Source of the DNA: JANRJY01 sp033763735
GTDB taxonomy: Bacteria; Bacteroidota; Bacteroidia; Cytophagales; UBA9547
Reading direction: 5' to 3'
Assembly: GCA_033763735.1 (NCBI GenBank)
Contig: JANRJY010000026.1
Location: forward strand, 1 to 64,000
Length of the DNA: 64,000 nucleotides
Under the pieces are notes generated by a model. It did no database searches. It was not told the origin of the DNA and saw nothing but the letters and a program-made list of their open reading frames with translations. Both the position numbers and the translations under genes were made by a program. Positions within the stretch are counted from its first letter, which is position 1; each line of letters begins with the position of its first letter. This document shows, piece by piece, positions 1-15,000 of the stretch.

Positions 1-3000
1 GTCAAACCTTTTTTATTCACCGTAAATGAACTATTTATAGTGACAATGCTATAATTATTCAATACTGTACCAGTAAGTACTGGAACAACTGAATAATTGC
101 CTGCATCAGGAATTGTAGGTGTTATAGGAACAGTATAAGTATTGTAATCCATAAATAGTGAATCATTAAATAAAGCACCAATTAAGTGACGTTTAAAATT
201 AGGTTTAGTTTGTCCAAATTCATTTACAACTGATTCTGAGGTAACTGTTAAAGGTGCCTGAGTGATTGTTAGTGTTCCTGCACTAGTAGTAATGATATAT
301 TTACCTACATCAGGTCCTGTCAATTGCAAAGTAATTGGATAAGTACCCACAGGGCTATTTTGAGTAGCGGTGGTAGAATAAATCGGTGACACATCATCAG
401 GTGCAACCAATCCAGTTACAATGCCTGTCAAAACTGGATTTGGATCACCATAAGTACGCGTAAAGCTATTGGCTTGAACAGATAACTGACCAGGTGCTGC
501 ACCAATGGTTAATTTACCTGCAAAAGTTGTTAAAGTATAATTGGCTAGCGCACTTCCTGAAGGAATTGGCGAAAGTACATAATCCCCTACAGGACTGGTA
601 TTATCCGCTCCTTGATCGTCAATAGTTACATTAATTGTCTCTCCATTTTTCAATCCAAATATTTGCGCACTATATGCGGGATCAGGTTGACCTTGCGTTT
701 TGCTAAAGTTGGCAGCAACTATGGTTAATCCTGCCGGATTGACGGTTAAAGTTCCAGCTATAGTTATTGGGAAATATCGATTAAAATCTATTCCTCCACC
801 GTAAATTGGCACAATCGAATACGTCCCTACAGGGAGGTCCGTGCTCAAATTACTTGACAACTGATTATTATAATTAATAGCACTTGCTACGGAAGTAGGA
901 ACACCAGACACCACATATGCTTTCAAATAATTTGGATTTGCATTGCCATATTCTTTCGTAAAGTTTGTGGCAGTAATTGTTACTCCAATCAACCTTTTTA
1001 CTATTCCTGTTGACATTAATAAAGAATAATTTCGTAATGCCGATCCACGAGCTTCTGGAACTACAACATAAGGATTTGTATAATTGGCTTTTAACGTATC
1101 GGTACCATCATCGTAATCATAGGTTATATATATGCTATCACCAGGTACAACACCCGATACACCATTTATCGTTAAAGCAGAACTAATAATTCCAGTTAAT
1201 GTAGGAGCCGGTTGCCCATCCAACCATACTTTATCTTGAGCTGTAACACGTAATCGAAGAGGGTCGATGTTCATTTGAGCACCACCGATTGTGGTTAGAT
1301 TGTACTTATATCGATTTGTGATATTTACACTTGAAGGATTGATCACTAAGTTTGCTGTTCCAACACCTGAATTGGTTACTGCATTGGTGCTGAAGCTGGT
1401 TGTTAAAGTTTCTGTAACACCATTTATGGTTACAATATTCACTCCTGAAAGTGAAACTCCAGAAACCGAGACGCCATCTACAAAATACAAGCCTTGTAAA
1501 ACAGGGATAGGCAACCCGTATTGTTTGCTGATACTTCTACCAGCAATTGCAATTCCTGTAAGAGAGCGGATTTGAAGGGTGGCTGGTTGTGGATTTAAAA
1601 TGTAATTACTTAATGCAGAACCACTTGCAGAAACACTTATTGGGTATGAACCAAGAATTGCTGAAGTAGCAGTAGTTACTCCAAATCTTGAAATATTAGC
1701 ATTATCCCATGGCGCAATTCCACTCACCGTTACGCGCAATTGAGAAGGAATATTTGAATATTGGTAAATTATAGTATCTATTGCTCCTACAAACAATGGT
1801 GACTTGTCAACTGTCAACGAAAGACCTATTGTAGAAGTACAAGCGCCATTGGTAATCTTTACATTAAAGCTCGATAAACCAACAACAGAGGCAGTACCAG
1901 AAATAAGTCCATTGGACCCATCAAATGAAAGTCCTTGAGGTACAGAACCGCTCATCAATTGATAAGTTTGGCCTGCCAAAGTGCTTATAAAAATACTTTG
2001 CGTTGATCCATAAATAATATTGGATGGGATTGATAAAATTTCATATGAAGGTACCAGTCCTACTGATTTTGTTGCAACTGCAGAGCATCCTGTCAAAGTA
2101 TTTGTACCTGTTACTGAAAAAGTTGAAGGAATGGATATGGGATAATTAATTGTAGATGTTACACTTCCAATGTTCCATAAATATGTATCACCACCAATTG
2201 CCGTTAAAGCTGCACCTACACCCGGGCAAGCTTGATTATTACCTAAAATTTGGATATTTGGAGCTGCGTTTACAATAATATTTTTCTGATTGGTATTGCT
2301 ACAACCATTAACATCAGTTCCGGTAACTGTATATAAACCAGAAACCGTTGGATATGAAGCTACCCCATTAATGACCCCTCCCGTCCATAAGTATGAGACA
2401 CCTCCCGATCCGGAGAAGGTCGCTGACTGACCTTGACAAATCGTAGAGGGAGATACATTGGCACCAATATTTGGCAATGAATTAACTGTAATATTTACGA
2501 ATCCTACACCTTGACAGCCTGAGCCAATACTACCTGTAACCGAATATAATCCAGAAACGGAAGGGTTAAATCCTATTCCATCCGTAACGCCACCAGACCA
2601 ACTGTAGGTAACGGCACCATTACCAACGAGCGTGGTTGATTGACCAATGCAAATAGGATTTTGTAAAGCCACGCCAGTTACAGTTGGATTTGACACAACT
2701 GTAGTTGTAAAGATTTGATTTGAAGAGCAACCAAAACTATTAGTTCCTATTACTGTCAATGTATTGGTTGTAACCGGGCTATAATTAATAATTGAGGTCG
2801 TGCTACTATTGGACCATACATATGAACTTGCCCCTGTGGCAGTTACAGAAGCTGATTGACCAATACAAATCAATCCGGTTCCGCTAACTGTCAATATTGG
2901 TAGAGAATTAACGGTTAGATTAACCACTGCACTATTTTGGCAACCATTAAGATCGGTTCCTACAACAGAGTATGCACCTGAAAGGGATGGTGAGTAGCTT

Positions 3001-6000
3001 TGGTTATTGATAATTCCATTGGACCATGAATAATTTTGAGCGCCAATTCCAGAAAATGTAACCGTATTACCAAAACAAACTTGTGAAGAAGAAACAGTTG
3101 CAGTAACATTTGGCGATGAATTTACAGTTACAGTAAATATTTGCGGAAATACCTTAACACAAAATGAAGGATATGTAGCTGCTATTTCAAACGATGTAGT
3201 TGTAGTAAGCAAAGGAGACTGTATCGATATTGCACTTCCTGAACCAGTAAACGGACCCGAAATATTCGCATGTGTAACTGCATCCCTCAGATAATAATGA
3301 ACGCCAATGCCATTTACAAATTGAGTTCCACTTAACGAAATTGTAGTAGTTCCTGTGCCACAAATTGAAGTAGTTGAAATGGAAAGTGGATACGTATTCC
3401 ATTCTACAAATCCACCTACATCAAAAGTATAATCCAAAGGTTGAACTATAGAATTTGATTGAATTCGGATTGTTTTAGTGACATTACATATTTCAGCATT
3501 TGAATTCAACTGAGCAGTAAATACAAACATTGAACCTCCTGCTACTGTAACAACATAATCACTATTGTCAACGAATGGCGGATTGGTTTTGAAGCTACCG
3601 GATGAACTTATGGTAAATATAATATCACCTATTCCCGAAGTCGAAATCGTAAATAATCGACTTACCGGATTATTCATAGTGGTAGTACCAAAATCTGTAC
3701 CTAATGCAGTGCCAACGATTGTACTTTCTGATGGCAATGCCCCTCCTGATTGATTGAGTACTGCATAAGTCACATTTGAATTAACCGGACAACCTGGAGT
3801 TAGTGATGAATTGCCTTGAACAAAATTAGAACCCAACCCGGTTAGTGCAAAACCATTTAAAATTACACCATCATATATTACTTGACCGGTTCTGTTTATC
3901 ACATAACTAATTCCTGAGTTATTACCTCCTGCTGCACCTTGATTAAAATCATAATTAAGAATTAATCCAGGCACCAAAGCGGTGTTGATTTGGCAACTTA
4001 ATCTGGACATTATTTCAGATTGGCTCAATTCTCTATTCCAGAAATGCAATTCATCCATATTACCAATAAACCTATCAGGTCCAAATACGCCTAATGAACT
4101 TGCACCTACAATTAAGTTTGAAATCCCTCCTCTTGCCGGATCTACACTTGCAGTTATGGACTGGGTCGGAGTACCATTTACATACAAAGTAAAGTTGCCA
4201 CCTTGCTTCCAAGTCATAGCTATATGCTGCCAGCTATTAGCTGACACATTTCCTCCTGTTACAGAGTACATTACATTGTTTATATCATAAACAGTTCCTG
4301 AAAGTACTCCATCTACAATATTCATTTCAAAAGTAATCGCACCTGATCCATTTGATTTTGATACTATTATTTGATTTGAAATTGTATTTGGTGTATTTAC
4401 ATAAGCCTCAACGGTAAATTCATCATTCACCTGTAAGAAATTATCTGAGGTTATGATATAATCATCAACCCCGTCAAAGTTTAATGCACCACCAGGAACA
4501 CTTACTGAACCTGTGATAGAGAATGTATACACGGCATCATCAGGGTCGTTGGTGAGAACATTTACAATGGCATTGCGAACACCCCCTGAAAGTGGAGTGA
4601 AATTAATGTCAAAATTAATAGTTCCTGCTACAGAAAGACTCGTAATTGGGTTAGAAACAACCGTAAAATCTGCTGCATTTGGACCAGAAATATTAACAGA
4701 TGATATTCCCAGTAATGTATTTCCTATATTGCTAATATTGAAAGTTTTGATAGCAGAACCTCCCAAGGCAATGCCTCCAAAGTCTGTATTATTTGTAGCA
4801 GAAGGTGCTGAATTTATAGCAATTATATTACTGTTTCCACTAACTTTAACTTGAGACGCAAGACCATCTATAGCTCCTGAAGCCCAATTGGAAGCGCTAT
4901 TCTGCGTAAGCGCGAAATTATTCAAAGTTCCATCTATTTTATTACCACTTTCATCTACAAGTGTATTTACAGCTTGGTTATTTCCATTAATTATTCCTTG
5001 GTTAAACTTGTAGTAAGCAACCAATCCGGATACGCTTGTATTAAATGTAGAATTGTAATTGGCAGCTATTTCACCGGAGGTTCTTGCCCTATTCCAAAAA
5101 CGAACTTCATCCATTTTTCCATTTAAGAATCTTGAATTTGCTCCACTATTTAACCCATTGCCACTTGCATCATATCCACCTAGGTAAACATTGGCCGGAT
5201 TGTTGGCTTCTAAATTAACAGTGCAATTGGTTTGATCTTGTAATGCCCCATTCACATAAAGTTTAAGTTGGTTACTTCCAAGAGTACCATCATATACAAC
5301 CGCTATGTGATACCAAGTATTTAAATCGGCATAAAAATTAGTGTGGAAGAAAACGAAATTAGAAAAATTACCAAGCGATTGTAAAACCGTTAATCTTTTA
5401 TTATTACCGGATTCTCCAAAATTTACAAACCATGCACGATTATTTGCATCATCATCATATTTGCTTACGATTGTACCATATTGATAAGCACTTAAGTTAA
5501 TCCAAGTCTCAAATGTATATTGATTGGTGAAATCCAGAGAATTATTGTCTGGAATTAAGACAGATTGATTGCCGTCAAATGCTAAAGCACTAGAAATTTG
5601 GCCGGTTCCTGATATCGTAAAAATAAATGTCCCTTCAGAATTGACAATTCTTACGGAAGCAAATTTTTGACCTAAACTTAAAGGCGTAAAGCCAAGAGTG
5701 AATGTAGTATTCCCACTTGCATTTACAGTAGCTGCAGGATTGGATACTACAGAGAACTCATTTGACCCTGAAATACTTACTAATGAAATGTTAAGCGGGG
5801 TAATTCCTAAATTTTCAATCGTAAATGTTTGTGTTTTTAAAACGCCCAAACTAGCTCCTTCCAAGTCCGTACCATTAAATGTGGTAGGTATAGTAGCACC
5901 ATCACTTACATAGTTTCCATTTCCTTTCACATTAAATCCCGGATTCAATCCAAGTGCTGAAACGTTGAAATCGTAGAATGGGTCATTAACATCATTACTT

Positions 6001-9000
6001 GCTATACGAACGACTGCATTTCTAACTCCAATAACTGTTGGTACAAAATTAATAGTAAAATTACTTGTTCCTCCCAAGGCAATTGTAGCGGAAGGTGATG
6101 ATGCTACGGCAAAATCCTGTGGATTAGCCCCAACTATAGTAACATAATTTACACCAAGTGTAGTGTTACCAACATTCTGCAATGTAAAAGTTTTGGGAAT
6201 AATTCCTCCAACCGCTTGTGTCCCAAAATATGTGCTATTGGAAGCTATAGGAGCATTGCTTTTCGTTACAAAAACACCCGATCCACTTATGGCTACTTGA
6301 GGAGTAATGGTATTTATTTGTCCATTTATCCAATTTGAAAGAGACCCGTTCAACACAAAATTTTGCAAAGTACCATCAAAACCATTAGGCCCGGCATCTA
6401 CCAGTCTTGTAATAGCCGAGTTATTTCCACTTGGAACCCCTTGATTGAATTGATAGTAAGCCACCAAACCAGGCACTGTACCAGGTATTTGCGTATTCAT
6501 ATTAGCTTGGATTTGTGATTGACTACGCTCCACATTCCATATACGCAACTCATCCAATGCTCCATCAAAGAAGTTGCAAAAGCAACCTGTACCTTGTACA
6601 CCCAACATTAAATCTTGAATATTATTATTGATAACAGCATTATTTGTGGTGCTATTCAGCACCCCATTGATATAAAATTTAGTTAAACCTGTAATTGTAT
6701 TTACGGTAACGGCTACGTGTGTCCATGTTTTCTCAAGCATAGGATCATTAGAATTTGGGCCCGCACCACCGGCATACTGATTCCACCATTCCAAACGACT
6801 ATCATCACCAACAGCTAATCCATATCCATAATCACCTTTCATTAGGATATTCATAAATCCTCCGTTATCTCCTAATCTATTCAAATAAAGCCATGTTTCA
6901 ATGGTTATGGTTCCACTAATATTCATCTTAGGATTATAAGGAATCCGGACGGATTGATTTTGAAAGTTTCCATTCATTGCTAAAGCGCTGCCAATATTTC
7001 CTGCCCCTGTAATGGCAAATTCAAATACACCTTGGGTGTTAACTATTTGAACAATGGCATTTTGCTGCGTAGGACTTGTAGGCGTAAACGTAACAGTAAA
7101 TGTAGTTGACTGACCTGGAAGTATAGTAGAAGCAGGTGGAACCGAAATTGTAAAATCTCCTGACCCAATAATGGTAACTAAACTTATTCCTAAGATAGAA
7201 TTACCGTAATTGTAAATAGTGTATGTTTGAGTAATTGGTAATCCAACGATTGTACTTGTAAAGTTTGTACCATTAGTAGTGCTTGGCAGGCTAGAACCAT
7301 TGTCGGTAAACTCCCCGTTGCCTACTAAATTAAATCCTGGAACCAAACCTCTTCCAGCGATATCAAAACGGTAATCACCTTCGTTTCCATCATCATTGAT
7401 AATGCGTACTATGGCCTCTCTTAATCCTACAATTGTATTTATAAATTGTACTGAAAAAGTAGTAGAACCGCCTGCAATTACGGAACTTGCTGGATTAGCA
7501 GTTATTATAAAATCAGAAGTATTTAATCCAATAATTTGAACTGTACTGATATTAAGTGTGGCAGTTCCTAAGTTTTCAATTGTATAGGTTTTAGTAATGC
7601 TTGTTCCTGTAACAGAGCTTCCCAAATTAGTGAAATCAACTAAGGATACATTTGTAGATCCGGTCAATATGTTGATTCCATTTCCTTTTACATTGATGTC
7701 AGGACGAGGTATGCATTGCTCTTTAATATATGCTTCAGCCCAATTGGATGCATTTCCATTTAAAGTAAATCCAACTAAAGTTCCGTTATTGCCAAGCCCC
7801 GAAGCATCGGCAGAATTTATTAGTCCAGCATTATTAGCCCCTACCAAACCATTGTTAAATTGATGATTCAAAACCAATCCTGTAGCAGTAGATGGAATTT
7901 GACAATCCATTGAAGCTTGAATTTCAGACTGTGTTTTTACTACATTCCAAACTCTAGCCTCATCTACAGACCCATTTAATGAATAATATGAATATCCAAT
8001 GCCACCAATTCGCAATATGTTTGTAGTATTTGGAAGTGCAAAAGTATAATTAGTCGTTCCCTCTAAAACCCCATTTACATAAATCTTAGCTTGGTTTCCA
8101 TCAAAAGTACCTGCAACATGGTACCATTGCCCTTCTACAATATCGGTAGTAGATTGCACAACACCTCTATAATAACCATCCGTAAAAAAGTAAAATTTCT
8201 TTCCATCATAATTAGTGGCAAAACCATAACCCTCATTCCAGGTGTCTCTATTGTGTTTGGAAAAGAAAAACGAGTACCCTGCACGTTTGGTAAATTTAAC
8301 CCAACATTCAAGTGTTAAGTTGGTTGGATCAAGACTTGTTGCATCATTTACCTCAATAACATTTCCATTTAATGCAAAATTTATGGCACCTGCTGCTTGA
8401 GAACTTGTACCTGAAATAGTGAAAAGATATGGTGATTCGTTCGGGTCATTGCTTAATATTGATACCACTGCCGAACGAGTGCCTCCACCAGATGGGATAA
8501 ATTGAATAGAGAAATTAGAACTATTTCCAGGTAAGATAGGAGAAGCTGCATTTGAAACCAATAAAAACTCAGATGCATTTGTACCTGAAATTTGTATGGC
8601 ATTTATATTCAAATTAGTAAATCCTTTACTTTCAATGGAATACGTGTTGGTAATTGAAGAACCCAAATTTACATTTCCAAAAGATGTTCCGTTAACAGTG
8701 GAAGTAAGAGAAGAACCAGCAGCAATATTTTGACCATTTCCAACAATATTAATATCAGCAACATTAACACAGCTTGTATTTACGATACCGCCAGAAACCC
8801 AATTAGAGCTGGCTCCATTTAATGCAAAATTATTTGCCGTACCATTGTTGCCTTTGCCACTACGGTCAATTACAGATGTTAAGCCAGTGTTCAATTGTCC
8901 GGCATCACCTTGGTTAAAGTCATAACGGGCATATAAACCAGATGTACTAACAACAGGATTACATACCATATAATTTTGAATTTCAGTTTGGGTCAATGCC

Positions 9001-12000
9001 CTGTTCCATATTCGGAATTCATCCATTTTACCTTTAAGTGCCTCATTTACTGAAGCATCAGCGGCACCAACATAAAATATGCTACTTGCAGAAATATTGC
9101 CAGTGGCAGCAGCACTTCCTATGAGCACCCCATTTCTATACATTTTCTTTGTGCTTCCATCATAAGTGATAGCCACATGAACCCATTGGTTTTCGTAATC
9201 GCTTTTGTTAATATTTACATCAAGCTCTGCATAAACACTCAATCCAGCACCAAAACTGAGTATTGTTCCATCGTTTTGGAAAGCGAATAACAAGGGAGTA
9301 CCGCTGTTTGAACGCAAAATATCATAAAAACCTATTCCATAACCACTTATAGTTGGTACATTTATCCAAGTTTCAATCGTTACTTGGTTTAATGGTGCCC
9401 CAACATTATTACTAGGCATGGTTAGGTAATCGTTGACGCCATCAAAATCCAAAACAATTTCAGTTTCATTGCCAATACCTGCAAGTGTAGTCACATACAC
9501 TGGCTCATTGCAATCTGTAGAGTTAATGGTTAAATATGCTTCTTTATAGCCCGATGAACTTGGGTCGAATCGAATGGCAAAATTAGAAGAACCACTTGGA
9601 CCAATAAATGTAGATCCTAAAGCAGTAACAATAGCAAAATCACTTACATCTGGTCCTGAAAGACTGAATCCTGTAATTGACAATGGCAAAGTACCTGAAT
9701 TTGTAATCGTATATACGAAGGTTCTAGAACCTGACAGTGGATTTATTGTACCAAAGTGAGTTCCATTCACCGATGATGTAACTGTTTGAATGTAAGGAAT
9801 AGGATTTCCATTTCCCACTAGGTCAATTTCTTGCGAACTAATAGAAACGATACCAGCCGCTGTAGAGACATTGCCGCCTCCATCATACACGTTAAGCGTA
9901 ACAGGAGCACTTGTACCCGCATCGGCACAGCCAAATGTGCATGGCGTAATACTTGGCCCAAAAGCTTTTACTGCACGTACTTCAATATAACTGGGATTTC
10001 CATATCTTCCATCATTTCTAAACTCAAATTTTAAATACCTAGTGCTAACAGTAGCGAAGTTAAAGATGGTAGGTAAAGTAACATTGTTGCCTGAAAGATT
10101 TCCTGCGCCTACAACACCTTCGCTGAATAAGGCAGACCAAGCCCCATCATTCCATGCGGGTGCAGATGATGTATTTGGATGAGCGTATGCTCTGAAATGT
10201 GTAACCTTTCCATCTGCAAACATTTGAAAAACAGCAAATGAACTCAAATTCCGTACTTGTGACATGTCAACCACCAAAATTCCAACTCCTGAAGCCCCAC
10301 CAGAAAACCAGGTAGCACCTGAAGCATTTGTCGTTTTGTTACTCAAGGTTTGGCTATTCAAACCTGCCCCTTCATCACAAAATGTTCCTTCTGGTTGGTA
10401 AGAACTTGAGCATGTACCTCCCAAAGAGCTATAATTACTAGCTGGACTATTTGCTCTAAAATCAAGGATGGTTGTACTACCACCTGAAAATACCCCGTTT
10501 AAGAAATTAGTATTTCCTACACCTCCTACTCTTGTGCATGTGATGCTTGTGATTCCGCAATTATCTGTAGAACCGTTATTTAGCTGAGCTCCTGAAACTG
10601 ACAATGTTGTTCCAGTAAATGTCAATGAAAGATTTTGAGCAATTGCAATAGGTGGCACTAAATCTGTTGACGAAACATTTATTCCGGTAGAAGTTGCAGA
10701 ACCTATAGTACCAGTTACAACTACAAAATATGTTCCTAATGACGAAGAAACTCCAAGCAATGAAATTGTTGACAATGAAGCACCAGTAATTGAAACTGAA
10801 TTTTTAAACCATTGATATGTTAAAGCAGTTCCTAAAGCGGTAACTGAAAGAGTTATTGGTGTTCCACTACATATAGATTGATTGCTTGATAAGCCAGTTA
10901 TAGTTGTAGGATTACTAATATATGAACCTGCAATACTTACCCCAGAATTAATGAAATTTGATGATGCCCCATTTTTTGCAAAATTTGTAAGCAAACCGGT
11001 GTATGTATTTACACTACGATCTAACACATTAATTATTGTAGAATTATTCCCGCCAGCAGTACCTTGGTCAAAGTCATAATAGGCTAATAAGCCATTTTCA
11101 GTTCCCAATGGTTTGCGATTCATATTATTAGCAATTTGAGATTGCGGGATGGCAGAATTCCATACTCTTATTTCGTCCATATCTCCCACAAAAAAGTTGG
11201 CAGGTGTACCACTATTAAAGTCAGCACCAATAAGTACAGGAGTATTTATATTTGCTACACTTCCAAAGGTATTACTACCCACTAAAGAACCATTGAGATA
11301 CAATGAAAGAATTGATCCATTATAAGAAGTTGCAACATGATACCAATTATTAGTAGTAATGGCTATTGAACTATTTAAATCAAATGGCGAAACATTCCTT
11401 TTGCTTCGTAATAAATTTGGAGAAGCCATAAGAATTTCATATGCTCCAGTTACACCATTATCAAATTTCGAAAATAATACATTGCTTCCGCTAAGAGATG
11501 TTGGCCTTACCCACATTTCAACAGTATAAGGTTTTGTTCCATCAAAACGGAAAGGAATAATATCCCCTAAAGAAACGTAATCGTTAGTACCATCAAAATT
11601 TAAAGCGCAGTTAACAGATGTAATGGTTATAGGATTGGAATAAGTATATCCACACAAACCATTTACCGTTAATGTATAAATTCCAGAAACCGATGTCGAT
11701 AATGTGGCCGATGTTGAACCATTACTCCATAAATAATTCAATCCTACTCCAACAGCAGAAACGGTAACTTGAGAGAGAGAGCTACCACATATAGTTTGAG
11801 ATTGAGGTTGAGTTACAATTTCGGGTTGAGTATCGCATGTTCCCCAAACGGAAATTCTAGAGTTACTGTAATCTGCAACATACACCATTTTCTCATCGTT
11901 ACTTAGACTTACCCCTATAGGATTTAAAAATTGATTCAAAGCGCTTCCTGAAGTTGTACCCAATTGACCAATGTATCCGGTGCTCACTCCATTGACGGTG

Positions 12001-15000
12001 ATAAGCCTGATGCTATTTGCTGAGTAACTTACAATATAAACATTTCCGCTAGGTCCAACTTCAACATCGTACGGGTTAAAGAGTTGATTTGAAGCGGTAC
12101 CACTTGAACCTGTTACTCCAAATTGAGTAATTTGTGAAATGGTATTACCACTAATTGTTAAAATTTGAAGTCGTTGATTCCCGTAATCTGTAATATAAAT
12201 CCTATTGTCAACGCCTACATGTATTCCTTGAGGGGAATTAAAATTGGTTGATCCAGATCCCAATGAACCAAATTGTGAAGAAAAGGTAAAGTTTGAACCA
12301 TTTACACTATATACTTTAATATTATGCATCTGATCATTGCTTACAAACATTCTTCCATCCGGTCCAAAAGTCACTCCAAATGGATAACTAAATGAGTCTT
12401 GAAAAGTATTTATTGGAACGAAATTGTTTCCGTTCAATGATAAGGTTTGTATTCTATGATTAGATGCATCTGCAACGGCAATTAACCCTAATGAACTAAT
12501 AGCAACACTTCCAGGTGTATTAAACTGTCCTAAACCAGAACCCGTTCCTCCGATCGAAGAAAGAAAAGTAAAGCTTGTGCCATTTTGTGAGAATAAATAC
12601 AATGCATTTTTTGAATTGCTTGTAACAATAATACGCCCATCATTAAGTACTGTGAGCCCACCTGGATTCCCAATAATGGAAGAACCACCAAATGTAGTTA
12701 AAGGACTTAAGGTATAAACAGGCGTAAATGCTCCCGGAATATATTTGACAAATGGAGCAGTAATGGTAGTGGTATTTGCAGTAACGTAATTTGATGTAGA
12801 TCCTGAAAGGTTAAATCCTATTAAATTACCTGTGTTTCCATTACCACTTTTATCTATAAGCGAAGTGAATGAACTGTTATTACCTGAAGGAATACCTAGG
12901 TTAAAATCATAATAAAGAACTAACCCTGGTACAGTATTAGACAAATTTTTGAACCGGTTGGTTTGAATATCACCTTGGCTAAGTGCCTTATTCCAAATTT
13001 TAACTTCATCTAATTGACCTAAAATAAAATTCGAGTAAATACTACTATAACCAATTCCAAGGTTTTCTACATTGCCATTGCTCCCTGGTGAAAATGTGCT
13101 TATCGTTTCCTTAACACCATTAATATAAAATTCAGCCACATTATTATTGTAAGAAACAGCCACATGATTCCATACTCCAAGCGTAATATTTTGTGTGCCA
13201 ATGTATTGCCTCCAGGTAGCATTTCCTATGCCATTTGGCCAAATTTCTATGTATAACTTCTGATTAAAAATGAAGAAATTATAATCTCCGGTTTTTCTGA
13301 TTATTGATTGTGCCGTTGCCGAATTAGGAATATTGATCCATGATTCAAAAGTAAATTGAGAGGTTGCCAAATTATTCAATGAAGCAGATGGCCCTACATT
13401 GATTCCATCATTTACTCCATCAAAATCAAGAGCGTTGTTGCAACCTACGCTTAAACTAATGCCCCCGGAAGTCAAATTGCCTCCTAATGAAGTAATTAAA
13501 ACAGAATATACACCTGCACTGGTGAAAGTAATTCCAGATAAGGTCAATGTAGAAGAGGTAGCACCCGAAATATTAACGCCATCTTTGCACCATTGATAAA
13601 CTAAGCCAGAACCTGAGACAGTAACAGAAAGTGGAATAGTAACTCCTGAACACACGGTTTGTGAAAAAGTGATGCCTGTAATCGTTGGCGTTAAATAAGA
13701 AAATGTTCCTGAAACAAGAGCCCCAGAGGTTGTGAAATTTGAAATAGATGAACCCTGCAAAAATGAAAAACCCGAAACTGTTGTGGCATGGTTTCCATTT
13801 ATGGATTTATCAATAATAGTTGTTATGCTGCTATTATTGCCACCAGATACCCCTTGGTTGAAATTGTAATATGCCATCAAACCTTGTTCAGTACCAATTG
13901 CTATTTTATTATAATTTTGAGCTATGTCTGATGCAGATAAAGCCTTGTTCCAAATTCTTAATTCGTCTATTGCCCCCAGCACATTGCGACCATTAAAATC
14001 TTTACCAATCAACAAATTTCCTGCATTTGTTGCACCTAATCCTACCACTCCGGTAAATGACAAGCTACCATTGATGTACACCCTAAAATCAGTGCCGTTG
14101 ATAACATAAGCTAAATGGGTCCATACATTATTTGGCAGAGGTGAATTGCTGGTTCCTGAGGCAGAAGCGCCATTGTAAAAAATAAGATTGCGGGAGTTAT
14201 CTGAAATTGGACGATAGTTGGTGTTATTAATAGTAGTTACCTTATCTACATATGATTGATCATTGCCTGTATTACCTCTTCTATAGACCCAAAAATCAAT
14301 AGTAATTTCGTTTGTCGCATTTAATGATGTGCTATGAGGTACCGCAAGAAAATCATTAACCCCATCAAAATCCAAGGCATTGTTACAACCTACAGCCAAA
14401 CTCATTCCGGCAGAAGTACTTGAACCATATATACTGGTTGCCAATACTTGGAAAGTACCTGTAGATGTAGTTAAGTTGCTTGTTAGGGTAAGTGTTGCTG
14501 TAGTTTGACCTGCTATGACAATACCATTTCTAAGCCATTGATAAGTAAATGTGCCTTGACCTGTTGTAGTAACAGAGTAAGTAGTACTCACGCCACTACA
14601 CACAGTAAGGGCTGGTGGGATTGAGATAAATGGAGCCCCAAACTGGTAAGCACCTGTTACGGTTGTGATTGATCCTACCCAATTTGAAGTACTACCATTG
14701 AGAATAAAAGAGTTTAGCGTACCATTATGATTTCCTCCCGCTTGATCAACTAAAGTTGTTACTCCAGCATTATTGGCTCCAGCAATTCCATGATTAAAAT
14801 TATAAGCCGCTACCAACCCTAGCAAATTGCCTTGAATGGTTCTATAAAGATTGGCTTGAATGTCATTAGGAGTTCGGGCAACGTTCCAAACTCTAGCTTC
14901 GTCTATTTGTCCATAAAAACGATTACATGCGCAAGAATATCCTTGATTTCCAATATAAAAATCATTCGACCCGGGATTCAGGTTTAAAGACGTGCCAATT

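Noticed and set aside
3187..3402. A 71-codon minus-strand frame inside the giant gene
   Set aside because: It is in a different frame from the giant gene, with low-complexity aromatic-rich sequence and no domain; a shadow.
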